Shown: positions 57,012-64,000 of the stretch, one piece after another
Position numbering within the stretch: the stretch's first letter is position 1
How the letters are laid out: the number at the start of each line of letters is the position of its first letter
Source: Rubrivirga sp046845755
GTDB lineage: Bacteria; Bacteroidota; Rhodothermia; Rhodothermales; Rubricoccaceae
DNA length: 64,000 nt
Assembly (NCBI RefSeq): GCF_046845755.1
Contig: NZ_CP177357.1
Coordinates: 2,914,001 to 2,978,000 of the forward strand
Direction: 5' to 3'
Notes under the pieces: generated by a model
What the model was told of the DNA's origin: nothing
What the model saw: only the letters and a program-made list of their open reading frames with translations
The model's database searches: none
Position numbers and translations under genes: made by a program

Positions 57012-57809
57012 ATGGAAGTCCACCCCCCTGCCCGCGCCGCGCTCGCGTCCCTGCTGCGGGTGCCGTCGGACCTGCTCGCCGGCTTCGGGGCGTACTGGGT
57101 GCTCCTCGCGCGCGCTTTCAACCTGCCGCGCGACCTTCGCCCGTCGCTCTACGCGCGCAACCTGGCGACCCAGATGGTCCAGGTCGGCATCGACTCGATC
57201 CCGATCGTGGCGCTGGCGACGGCGTTCTCGGGCGGCGTGGTCGTGGTGCAGGCCATCTACCAGCTCGAGAACCCGCTCCTGCCCGTCTCGATCGTGGGCA
57301 CGTTCGCCGAGCAGTCGATCCTCCTCGAGCTGGGCACGCTCGTGACCGCGTTCGTGCTGTGCGGGCGCGTCGGCGCGCGGATCGCGGCCGAGATCGGGAC
57401 GATGCGCGTCAAGGAGCAGATCGACGCGCTCGAGGCGATGGGGCTCAACAGCCGGAGCTACCTCGTGGTGCCGCGCGTGCTGGCGGGGATCCTGATGTTC
57501 CCCGTGCTCTACGTCGTCGCCGCAACGGTCGGGATGAGCGTCGGGGCGCTCGTCGCCGAGGCCTCGGGCGTGCTGACGACGCAGACCTTCTGGGAGGGCG
57601 CGCGGCTGTTTTTCCGGCCCTACGACGTGTTCTTCGGGCTCGTGAAGTCGCTCGTCTTCGGGTTCGTCATCACGTCCATCGCCTGCTACACCGGCTACCA
57701 GGCCGGCGGCGGGGCCGAGGGCGTCGGCCGGGCGACCACGCGCGCCGCCGTGCTCGGCTGCGTCTGGGTCCTCTTCGCCGACTACATCTGCGCCGCCATT
57801 CTTTTGTAA
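57012..57809 (+). CDS. mlaE: MlaE-type lipid ABC transporter permease
   Basis: 265 residues, five or six membrane helices. 'DSIPIVALATAFSGGVVVVQAIYQL', 'ELGTLVTAFVLCGRVGARIAAEIGTMRVKEQIDALEAMGLNS' (the conserved MlaE coupling helix, with E-G-T-M-R-V..E-Q-I-D-A) and 'VPRVLAGILMFPVL' are the family signatures. With MlaF and MlaD it moves phospholipids between inner and outer membranes. Start at ATG 57012. The stop codon is the first three bases of a heptamer array that runs to the mlaF start. Confidence 0.95.
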   Translation: MEVHPPARAALASLLRVPSDLLAGFGAYWVLLARAFNLPRDLRPSLYARNLATQMVQVGIDSIPIVALATAFSGGVVVVQAIYQLENPLLPVSIVGTFAEQSILLELGTLVTAFVLCGRVGARIAAEIGTMRVKEQIDALEAMGLNSRSYLVVPRVLAGILMFPVLYVVAATVGMSVGALVAEASGVLTTQTFWEGARLFFRPYDVFFGLVKSLVFGFVITSIACYTGYQAGGGAEGVGRATTRAAVLGCVWVLFADYICAAILL

Positions 57810-57876
57810 TGAGTACAGGGTAATGAGTGATGAGCCCTTGCCCATCACCCTTTGCTCATCGCCCATCACCCGTTTT
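57807..57876. repeat. Heptamer spacer from the mlaE stop to the mlaF start
   Basis: Ten 7-bp units (TAATGAG, TACAGGG, TAATGAG, TGATGAG, then CCCTTGC, CCATCAC, CCTTTGC, TCATCGC, CCATCAC, CCGTTTT) start at the mlaE stop and end within the mlaF TTG. The second half is largely complementary to the first and can fold as a hairpin. Confidence 0.75.
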
Positions 57877-58630
57877 GATCCAGATCCGCAACCTCGCCAA
57901 GGCCTTCGACGGCGTCCCCGTGCTGCGGGACGTCGACCTCGACGTGCCCGACGGGGAGGTGACCTGCATCATCGGGCGGAGCGGCTCGGGCAAGAGCGTC
58001 CTGATGCGCCACGTGATCGGGCTCCTCAAACCCGACACCGGCCGCGTCGTCGTGGACGGCGCCCCGCTCGACGAGTTGACGTACTCGGAGCTCCGACAGG
58101 TCCGCCGCAAGTTCGGCGTGCTCTTCCAGGGCGGCGCCCTGTTCGACTCGATGTCGGCGCGCGAGAACGTCGAGTTCCCCCTGCGCACGTTCACCGAGCT
58201 GACGCCCGCCGAGGTGACGGCGCGAGCGAGCGAGTGTCTGGAGCTCGTCGAGCTGCCGGACGCCGGCCCCAAAAAGCCCGCCGAGCTGTCGGGCGGCCAG
58301 CAAAAGCGCGTCGCGCTCGCGCGCGCCATCGCCATCGAGCCCAAGTACATCCTGTACGACGAGCCGACCTCGGGCCTGGACCCCGAGACCTCGAACACGA
58401 TCGACGAGCTGATCCAGCGGCTCGGCTCCACGATGGGCACGACCAGCATCGTCGTCACGCACGACATGCACTCGGTCCTGTCGATCGCCGACCGCGTCGC
58501 CTTCGTCCACGAGGGCACGATCCGCTGGACCGGGACCGTCTCGGACCTCCACCACGCCACCGACCCGGCGCTCGTCGCCTTCGTCCGCGCCAACGAGTAC
58601 AAGATCGGCGTCCCGTCGCAGACCGCGTAA
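57875..58630 (+). CDS. mlaF: MlaF-type lipid ABC transporter ATPase
   Basis: 251 residues. Walker A GRSGSGKS at 34-41, Q-loop FQGGALF, signature LSGGQQKR, Walker B 'YILYDEPTSGLDP' and H-loop 'VTHDM' are complete. The start is inferred: TTG at 57875 gives MIQIRNLAKAF, the usual MlaF N-terminus; GTG/ATG codons at 57827-57830 would add 16 residues encoded by heptamers. It powers MlaE. The stop codon is again the start of a heptamer spacer. Confidence 0.94.
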   Translation: MIQIRNLAKAFDGVPVLRDVDLDVPDGEVTCIIGRSGSGKSVLMRHVIGLLKPDTGRVVVDGAPLDELTYSELRQVRRKFGVLFQGGALFDSMSARENVEFPLRTFTELTPAEVTARASECLELVELPDAGPKKPAELSGGQQKRVALARAIAIEPKYILYDEPTSGLDPETSNTIDELIQRLGSTMGTTSIVVTHDMHSVLSIADRVAFVHEGTIRWTGTVSDLHHATDPALVAFVRANEYKIGVPSQTA

Positions 58631-58690
58631 TGGGTGATGGGGGAGGGGTGATGAGCCCTTCGCCCCTCGCCTCGACTCTTTTCCCATTTC
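58628..58690. repeat. Heptamer spacer from the mlaF stop to the mlaD start
   Basis: Nine 7-bp units (TAATGGG, TGATGGG, GGAGGGG, TGATGAG, CCCTTCG, CCCCTCG, CCTCGAC, TCTTTTC, CCATTTC) begin at the mlaF stop codon and end one base before the mlaD ATG. The units closely resemble the previous array, including TGATGAG. Confidence 0.75.
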
Positions 58691-58691
58691 T

Positions 58692-59726
58692 ATGACCAAC
58701 GAACTCAAGGTCGGCCTGGCCGTGCTGCTCTCGGCCGCCTTCATCTTCTTTGGCGTCCGGTTCCTCTCGGGCCAGCCGCTGTTCGGGGCGGGCTACACCG
58801 TCGTGGTGGTGTTCGAGGACGCCCAGGGGCTGGCGCCGGGCGCGCTCGTGCGGCTCAACGGCGTCCGCGTCGGCGACGTGCGCGACGTGCGCCTGGGGGC
58901 CGACGCGCGGCGCGTGTTCGTGGACCTCTCCATCGACGGCGACGTCGAGATCCCGCGCGGGTCGACGGTGCAGACGTCCGGGATCAGCGCGCTCGGCGAG
59001 GTCAACATCGAGATCACGCCGCCCCAGGGCGCCGGCGCGGGCCGCCCGCTGGCAGCCGGCGACACGCTCATCGCGTCGACCACACCTGACATCTTCGACC
59101 TGATCGCGGGCGAGTCCAACTCGCTGACGGCCCGCGCGGACACCGCCCTTATCGGCGCCGTCAACACGTTCACGACGCTCGACCGGATCCTGCAGAACTC
59201 GGGCGGCGACATCGAGAGCCTGCTGGCGCAGCTCCGCTTCCTGTCGCAGGCGAGCGTCAAGCTGGTGACCGAGGAGCAGGGCCGGATCGACCGGACGCTG
59301 GCGTCGCTCGAGGACGCCGCCCGGAACGCCAGCGGCGTCTCGGACCGCGTCGGCCGCAACGTCGAAGACCTCTCGATCGTCGTCGGCAACGACGTCGTGG
59401 CCACCTCGGGGACGGTCCGCCTGCTGGCGGAGACGAACGCGGACTCGGTCACGGCGGCTGTCAACAACCTGTCGTCGGCGTTGCGCCGGGCCGACCAGCA
59501 GCTCGTCCAGCTGACGGCGCTGACCCGGACGCTGACCTCGCTGACGGCCGACCTCGACTCGACGCTCAACTCGCCGAACGGCACGATGGGGCTGCTGCTC
59601 AACGACCCGTCGCTGTACTACAACCTGAACTCGACGGCCGCCTCCATCCAGCAGATTCTGCAGGACCTCCAGGCCGACCCGGGCCGCTACCTCGGCGAGC
59701 TCGACGGCGTGGTCAAGGTGTTTTAG
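58692..59726 (+). CDS. mlaD: MlaD-type MCE domain lipid carrier
   Basis: 344 residues. An N-terminal transmembrane helix (~6-24) is followed by an MCE domain (~35-115) with 'YTVVVVFEDAQGLAPGALVRLNGVRVGDVRDV' and 'VDLSIDGDVEIPRGSTVQTSGISALGEVNIEI', the classic MlaD pattern. The C-terminal half (~140-335) is a long helical region typical of MCE proteins of Bacteroidota, perhaps forming a tube or pore-like needle. It anchors in the inner membrane and shuttles lipids into the periplasm. It completes the mla operon; MlaB and MlaC are absent here. Confidence 0.93.
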   Translation: MTNELKVGLAVLLSAAFIFFGVRFLSGQPLFGAGYTVVVVFEDAQGLAPGALVRLNGVRVGDVRDVRLGADARRVFVDLSIDGDVEIPRGSTVQTSGISALGEVNIEITPPQGAGAGRPLAAGDTLIASTTPDIFDLIAGESNSLTARADTALIGAVNTFTTLDRILQNSGGDIESLLAQLRFLSQASVKLVTEEQGRIDRTLASLEDAARNASGVSDRVGRNVEDLSIVVGNDVVATSGTVRLLAETNADSVTAAVNNLSSALRRADQQLVQLTALTRTLTSLTADLDSTLNSPNGTMGLLLNDPSLYYNLNSTAASIQQILQDLQADPGRYLGELDGVVKVF

Positions 59727-60052
59727 AGAGCGGACACAGGACGCTGGCGCGAGCCCGCACTCCCCGTTCGCGTGGCGCGACGCTGGTGGGGCTGGCGCCC
59801 GCACCCGAGCGCTCTCGCTCGAAGGGTAGGACGCCACACGACCTGGCTCCGCCGACCCTTCGGGTTGTCCCCCTTGCCAAGGGGGATAGCCGGGGGTGCC
59901 TTGAGCGGAGGCGAAGCCGAAGCGATGGCATCGCTGGCGGGGGGTCTGCCGAGCGTGGAGGCATCAGACCACCGAACCGCAAGCGGCCCGCGCCAGCGTG
60001 CAAACGACCCGACGCCAGCGGTACCCTTGCGGACCCCACCCCTGCTCGCGCC
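59727..60052. repeat. 326-bp intergenic region containing a dispersed hairpin
   Basis: No gene is visible. A hairpin TCCCCCTTG/CAAGGGGGA at 59868-59886 with downstream GATAGCCGGGGG, and a GCGATGGCATCGC palindrome near 59931, look like a dispersed repeat family; the mirror-strand translation contains the phrase APPAIPLGKGDNPKG. The first ~130 bp are simple GC-rich spacer. Confidence 0.55.
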
Positions 60053-62086
60053 ATGCGCCTCGCTCTCGCCCTCCTCCTCCTCGCCGCCACCGCCAGCGCC
60101 CAGAGCCCGCCGCCGCTCGGGCTCATGGACGTGTTCGAGCTCGAGTACGCCTCGGACCCGCAGATCGCGCCCGACGGCGAGACCGTCGTCTACCGCCGCA
60201 ACCGGCTCGACATCCAGACCGACCGCGTGCGCGGCGACCTGTGGATGGTGAACGCCGACGGGACCGGCCACCAGCCGCTCGTGACGGGCGTCGACGCCAG
60301 CGGCCCGCGGTGGTCGCCCGACGGGACGCGGCTGGCGTACGTCGCCACGGACACCGATGAAGACAGGCGGCACCTCATGGTCCGCTACCTCGCCTCGGGG
60401 GTGACTGTCCCGGTCGCCCGGCTGGCGTCGGCGCCCGGCGGCGTGGCGTGGTCGCCCGACGGGCGGCACCTCGCGTTCACGCGCTTTGTCGAGGGCACGA
60501 GGACGCCGCTCGCGACGCTGCCCGGGCCGCCCGCGGGCGCCGAGTGGGCGGACGCGCCCATCGAGGTCGAGGCCGTCGGCTGGCGCAACGACGGGTCGGG
60601 CTACGTCAAGCCCGGGAGCCGCCAGCTGTTCGTGGTCTCGGCCGAGGGCGGCACGCCGCGCGCCCTCACCGACGGGCCGTACGACGTCGACGGGACGCCG
60701 GCGTGGACGCCCGACGGCGCGGCCCTCGTGGTCTCCTCGGACCGCCGCGACGGCGCCGAGCGCGACCCCGGCGACTCCGAGCTGTGGCGCATCGACCTCG
60801 CCAGCGGCCGGATGACGGCGCTCACCTCGCGCGTCGGCGCCGACCGGACCCCGGCCGTCGGGCCCGACGGCGCGATCGCGTACCTCGGCTCCGACGACCG
60901 CCGCCTGGGCTACCAGCTCACCAACCTCTACGTCCGCGACGGGGAGGACACGGAGCGGCTGCTCCCGGCGCTCGACCGCGACCTCCAGGACCCGACGTGG
61001 ACGGCCGACTCCGACCTGGTGGTCGCGTACGACGACGGCGGGACGACGCGCCTTGCCGTCGTGACCGACCGGGGCGAGCTGCGCGTGATCGCCTCGGACG
61101 TGGGCGGGCAGTCGATCGGGCGGCCGTACGGCGGCGGCTCGTTCTCGGTCGGCGGCGGGCGCGCGGCGTTCACGCTGACCTCGGGCGCGCACCCGGCGGA
61201 CGTGGCCGTGGTCTCGCTCGACGGCGGCACGGTGCGGCGACTCACGAATCTGAACGAGGACCTGTTCTCGCAGCGGACGCTCGGTGCGGTCGAGGAGATC
61301 ACCTACACGTCGAGCGCGGACGGCCGCGAGATCGAGGGGTGGATCGTGACGCCGCCCGGGTTCGACCCGTCGCGCCAGTACCCGCTCATCCTCGAAATCC
61401 ACGGCGGGCCGTTCGCCAACTACGGCCCGCGCTTCGCGATGGAGGTCCAGCTGATGGCCGCGGCCGGGTACGTCGTCTTGTACACGAACCCCCGCGGCTC
61501 GACGAGCTACGGCGAGGACTTCGGCAACCTCATCCACCACGCGTACCCGAGCCAGGACTACGACGACCTGATGAGCGGCGTCGACGCCGTCGTCGCGCGC
61601 GGCTACGTCGACCCCGACCGGCTCTACGTCACCGGCGGCTCGGGCGGCGGCGTGCTGACGGCCTGGATCGTCGGCCACACCGACCGGTTCGCGGCGGCCG
61701 TCGTCGCCAAGCCCGTCATCAACTGGACGAGCTGGATCGGGACGGCGGACTCGTACGTGTTCGGCGCCAAGTACTGGTTCGACACGCTCCCCTGGGAGGA
61801 CCCCGAGGGCTACTGGGCGCGCTCGCCCCTCGCCTACGTCGGGAACGTGACCACGCCGACGATGCTGCTGACCGGCGAGGCCGACACGCGGACGCCGATG
61901 TCGGAGTCGGAGCAGTACTACCAGGCGCTCCAGCTGGAGGGCGTGCCGACGGCGCTCGTCCGCGTGCCGGGCGCCAGCCACGGCATCGCCTCGCGGCCGT
62001 CGGGCCTCATGCGCAAGGTGGGCTACATCCTGGCCTGGTTCGAGCGCTACGGCGGGCCGGGGCTCGCGGCGCGGGCCGGGGAGTAG
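60053..62086 (+). CDS. S9 family secreted peptidase (DPP/acylaminoacyl-type)
   Basis: 677 residues with a signal peptide (MRLALALLLLAATASAQ). The N-terminal ~400 form a WD40-like/TolB-like beta propeller with repeated 'W(S/T)PDG..LA(Y/F)' motifs (e.g. PRWSPDGTRLAYVATD, AWSPDGRHLAFTRF, AWTPDGAALVV). The C-terminal alpha/beta hydrolase has Ser530 in VTGGSGGG, Asp611 in GEADTRTP and His643 in GASHGI. S9C prolyl oligopeptidases cleave oligopeptides, often after Pro or at acylated N-termini. Periplasmic or extracellular. Start at ATG 60053 gives the signal peptide. Confidence 0.92.
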   Translation: MRLALALLLLAATASAQSPPPLGLMDVFELEYASDPQIAPDGETVVYRRNRLDIQTDRVRGDLWMVNADGTGHQPLVTGVDASGPRWSPDGTRLAYVATDTDEDRRHLMVRYLASGVTVPVARLASAPGGVAWSPDGRHLAFTRFVEGTRTPLATLPGPPAGAEWADAPIEVEAVGWRNDGSGYVKPGSRQLFVVSAEGGTPRALTDGPYDVDGTPAWTPDGAALVVSSDRRDGAERDPGDSELWRIDLASGRMTALTSRVGADRTPAVGPDGAIAYLGSDDRRLGYQLTNLYVRDGEDTERLLPALDRDLQDPTWTADSDLVVAYDDGGTTRLAVVTDRGELRVIASDVGGQSIGRPYGGGSFSVGGGRAAFTLTSGAHPADVAVVSLDGGTVRRLTNLNEDLFSQRTLGAVEEITYTSSADGREIEGWIVTPPGFDPSRQYPLILEIHGGPFANYGPRFAMEVQLMAAAGYVVLYTNPRGSTSYGEDFGNLIHHAYPSQDYDDLMSGVDAVVARGYVDPDRLYVTGGSGGGVLTAWIVGHTDRFAAAVVAKPVINWTSWIGTADSYVFGAKYWFDTLPWEDPEGYWARSPLAYVGNVTTPTMLLTGEADTRTPMSESEQYYQALQLEGVPTALVRVPGASHGIASRPSGLMRKVGYILAWFERYGGPGLAARAGE

Positions 62087-62176
62087 AGGAGAAGAGGGAG
62101 TCTCTTCCCCACTCTATGACGCCCACCCCCACGCCGCCACGTCTCCTCTTTGCGTCCCCGCCTCCCCTCTGACCCC

Positions 62177-62731
62177 ATGCCCTCGTACGACGACGCCCTC
62201 GCCCTCTTTCACGACTGGACCGTCGGCGACAGCCTGCGGCGGCACGGCGTGGCCGTCGAGGCGGCGATGGGCGAGCTCGCGCGCCGGCGCGGCGCCGACG
62301 TCGAGCGCTGGCGGATGGCGGGGCTGCTCCACGACCTCGACTACGAGCGCTACCCCGAGGCCGACCGCCACCCCCACATCGGGGTCGAGGAGCTGGAGCG
62401 GCGGGGCTACGACGAGGAGATCCGGACGGCGATTCTGGGCCACGTCCCGCGCGTCGGCGTGGCGCGTGAGAGCGAGATGGCGAAGGCCCTCTTCGCCGTC
62501 GACGAGCTGGCGGGCTTCGTGACGGCGGTCGCGCACGTCCGGCCCGGCGGAATGGAGGGGATGACGCCGCGGTCGGTCAAAAAGAAGCTCAAGGACAAAA
62601 AGTTCGCCGCCGCCGTCTCCCGCGACGACATCCGCCAAGGGTCCGAGGAGCTGGGCGTCGAGCTGGACGAGCTGATCCAGATCGTGATCGACGGGATGAC
62701 GCGTGAAGCCTCGCGCCTGGGTCTGGCGTAG
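62177..62731 (+). CDS. HD-domain phosphohydrolase-like protein
   Basis: 184 residues. The metal-binding HD signature is present: His23 (RRHGVAVE), His52-Asp53 (LLHDLDYERYP), a further His (~89, ILGHVPR) and Asp109 (AVDELAGFV). This matches the small HD/HDIG proteins of unknown substrate; many hydrolyse nucleotides or phosphoesters. Residues 130-184 are a lysine-rich helical tail ('SVKKKLKDKKFAAAVSRDDI'). The ATG at 62177 fits the family start (MPSYDDALALFHDW). It lies 90 bp after the S9 peptidase and 31 bp before the DUF445 gene. Confidence 0.85.
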   Translation: MPSYDDALALFHDWTVGDSLRRHGVAVEAAMGELARRRGADVERWRMAGLLHDLDYERYPEADRHPHIGVEELERRGYDEEIRTAILGHVPRVGVARESEMAKALFAVDELAGFVTAVAHVRPGGMEGMTPRSVKKKLKDKKFAAAVSRDDIRQGSEELGVELDELIQIVIDGMTREASRLGLA

Positions 62732-62762
62732 GAGCCCCGTCTCCCGTCCCCCCTCCGCACCG

Positions 62763-64000
62763 ATGCCCGACGACCGCCCCTCCGGCCCCCGCCGCTACGT
62801 CCCCGTCCCGGGCCTCCCCGACCTCGACGCGCTCGCCGACGACGCGCCGACGGACGACGCGCCCGACCCGTTCGCCCTGCCCGACCCGCCGCCGCTGGCG
62901 GAGCCGGAGACCACGGACGACGGACCGCAGACGACGGGGACGGAGGGCCGGGGACCGGGGACCGCCAGCCGGGCAAACGTAAGCGGGGGTACGGCGTCCC
63001 CTCTCCCCCCGGGAGAGGGACAGGGTGAGGGGCCGAAGCCTGTGGTAGGCACGCCGCCCGACCTGGACAGCAGCATGGGTCACCCAGATGGCATGATGGG
63101 AGCCCCGGTCGACCCTGTGAGGGCCCCGATTGACCCTGTGGGAGCCCCGGACGGCATTGTGGCAGATCCGGACGGCTCCGTGGGGCCCCCGGGCGGCTCT
63201 GCGACGCCCCCGCCCGGCGACGCGCCCACCACCACCCCCGACGCCCCGCGCGCGCCCGTCCCGGCCCCGCCCACCGAGCCCGGCGAGGCGCCGACCCGGC
63301 GCCCCGACCCGCCCGCGCGCCCCGACCCGACGCCGCCGACGACGCCACAGGAGCCCGGCGACGCGCTGGACGCGGGCGCCCCCCCGACGGAGACCGTCGA
63401 CCCGGTGGCCGGACCGCTGGTGCCGTCGCCGGTCGTGGAGACGGCCAAGAGCGTGACGAAGGACCGGGGCCGCGAGCTGGTGCAACTCGTCGTCCGCTAC
63501 GGCAAAGACCACCTGCCCCCCGAGACGCCGCGCGAGCCCGTGCCCGACACCGGGCCGCCCCGGATGGTGGGCCGCGTGGGCCAGCTGATCCCCTTTCTGC
63601 GCGTGATCCCGTACGGTCTGGCGGCGCTGTTCGTCGCCAGCTTCTGGTGGGACTTCCCCGGGATGAGCGTCGGCGTGCTCGGCGCGGACCTCGCGCTCGA
63701 CGGGTTGATGCGGGTGCTGACGGTCAGCGGGCTCATCGGGTTCGGGACGAACTGGCTGGCGATCACCATGCTGTTCCAGCCGCGCGAGAAGCGGGCGATC
63801 ATCCCCCAGGGCCTGATCCCGGCCCAGCGCGAGCGCGTGATCTACCGGCTGTCGGAGGCGATCAGCCGCGAGCTCATCAACGCCGACATCATCAAGCAGC
63901 GGATCCAGGCCTCGGGCGTGATCGGGCGGTACCGCGACCTGGCCCTCGGCGTGGTGCGCGGGGTCGTCGAGGACCCGGCGTTCCGGACCGACCTCAAGAC
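62763..64000 (+). CDS. DUF445 (YheB-like) membrane protein, 3'-truncated by the window
   Basis: At least 412 residues; the frame runs off the right edge. The first ~235 residues are a Pro/Asp/Gly-rich disordered linker that contains three unlike repeat types. A transmembrane region follows (~280-300 and ~315-330), then the DUF445 signature 'GLIGFGTNWLAITMLFQPREKRAIIPQGLIPAQRERVIYRLSEAIS'. DUF445 proteins sit in the inner membrane with large helical domains of unknown function. The ATG at 62763 starts MPDDRPSGPRRYVPV; any later start would be within the linker. The frame was translated end to end without a stop. Confidence 0.82.
   Translation, partial: MPDDRPSGPRRYVPVPGLPDLDALADDAPTDDAPDPFALPDPPPLAEPETTDDGPQTTGTEGRGPGTASRANVSGGTASPLPPGEGQGEGPKPVVGTPPDLDSSMGHPDGMMGAPVDPVRAPIDPVGAPDGIVADPDGSVGPPGGSATPPPGDAPTTTPDAPRAPVPAPPTEPGEAPTRRPDPPARPDPTPPTTPQEPGDALDAGAPPTETVDPVAGPLVPSPVVETAKSVTKDRGRELVQLVVRYGKDHLPPETPREPVPDTGPPRMVGRVGQLIPFLRVIPYGLAALFVASFWWDFPGMSVGVLGADLALDGLMRVLTVSGLIGFGTNWLAITMLFQPREKRAIIPQGLIPAQRERVIYRLSEAISRELINADIIKQRIQASGVIGRYRDLALGVVRGVVEDPAFRTDLK
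62905..62963. repeat. In-frame heptamer array in the DUF445 linker
   Basis: About eight 7-bp units (CACGGAC, GACGGAC, CGCAGAC, GACGGGG, ACCGGGG and variants) encode residues ~48-67, part of the linker. Confidence 0.65.
62998..63032. repeat. In-frame CTCTCCC hairpin element (SPLPPGEGQGEG)
   Basis: CCCTCTCCC (62999-63007) pairs with GGGAGAGGG (63011-63019), followed by GACAGGGTGAGGGG. This matches a dispersed hairpin repeat of many bacteria; in frame it encodes SPLPPGEGQGEG, a phrase typical of such insertions. Confidence 0.75.
63082..63207. repeat. Six 21-bp tandem repeats in the DUF445 linker
   Basis: Six degenerate 21-bp units start at 63082, 63103, 63124, 63145, 63166 and 63187 (core CCCCGG..GAC...GTG). 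Each encodes seven residues (e.g. APVDPVR, APIDPVG, APDGIVA), so the period is three heptamers and one peptide heptad. Confidence 0.85.

Overview
The window is a densely coded, very GC-rich (roughly 70-73 % by eye) bacterial chromosome segment with about 57 protein genes, no rRNA or tRNA gene that I can see, no CRISPR array and no obvious prophage or insertion sequence. Gene content points to the Bacteroidota/Rhodothermota lineage, perhaps a marine Rubricoccaceae-like organism. The clues are a bacillithiol deacetylase (BshB1), DUF3667 and Spondin_N proteins, an MlaE-MlaF-MlaD set without MlaB or MlaC, a phytoene desaturase-type enzyme, LytS/LytTR signalling, almost no Shine-Dalgarno sequences, and recurrent TAnnTTCG/TAnnTTGC boxes just upstream of start codons that resemble the Bacteroidota -7 promoter element TAnnTTTG. 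The genus is inference.

Layout. 0-6.6 kb: ClpB C-terminus, a VOC protein, a secreted tandem LCCL protein, an AstE/aspartoacylase-like zinc enzyme, a MATE exporter, an SRPBCC protein, an L,D-transpeptidase coupled to a small protein, and a small acidic protein. 6.7-15.4 kb: SMC, a large acidic linker protein, an HAD phosphatase, a lipoprotein and a biotin-dependent carboxyltransferase. 15.4-24.1 kb: an S33-type hydrolase, a LytS/LytTR pair, an MltD-like lytic transglycosylase and MurA. 24.2-30.6 kb: a phytoene desaturase-type enzyme divergent from a LOV-domain (blue-light) histidine kinase, HtrA protease and a DUF3667 protein. 30.6-37.5 kb: Rieske/FAD oxidoreductase, an ACT (UPF0237) / UPF0210 pair split by a four-helix-bundle IVP gene bounded by inverted repeats, a lower-GC DUF6232-like gene, DUF6498, a distant PiT-like permease and a CPXCG protein. 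37.6-46.1 kb: TPR histidine kinase, acylating aldehyde dehydrogenase with an unusual C-terminal tail, a KaiC-like protein with an altered Walker A motif, BshB1, a Spondin_N lipoprotein, a zinc-ribbon membrane protein and MnmA. 46.3-51 kb: RidA, a P1B-4-type metal ATPase, Apt and an amidase. 51-55 kb: a tight operon of methyltransferase, ECF sigma factor, repeat-containing membrane protein and secreted coiled-coil protein. 55-64 kb: RadA, divergent mlaE-mlaF-mlaD, an S9 peptidase, an HD-domain protein and a truncated DUF445 protein.

Themes. Envelope maintenance dominates: MurA, MltD, amidase, L,D-transpeptidase, Mla, HtrA. Sensing is the second theme: a LOV kinase, LytS/LytTR, a TPR kinase and an ECF sigma factor. 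The least expected observations are non-coding. Many intergenic spacers, and a few in-frame linkers, are built from 7-bp repeats, including a perfect 8-unit GGGGAC(T/C) array, spacers in the mla operon that run through stop and start codons, and inverted heptamer arrays that flank the IVP gene. Other dispersed hairpin and palindromic elements lie near 37.5, 55.3, 59.9 and 63.0 kb.
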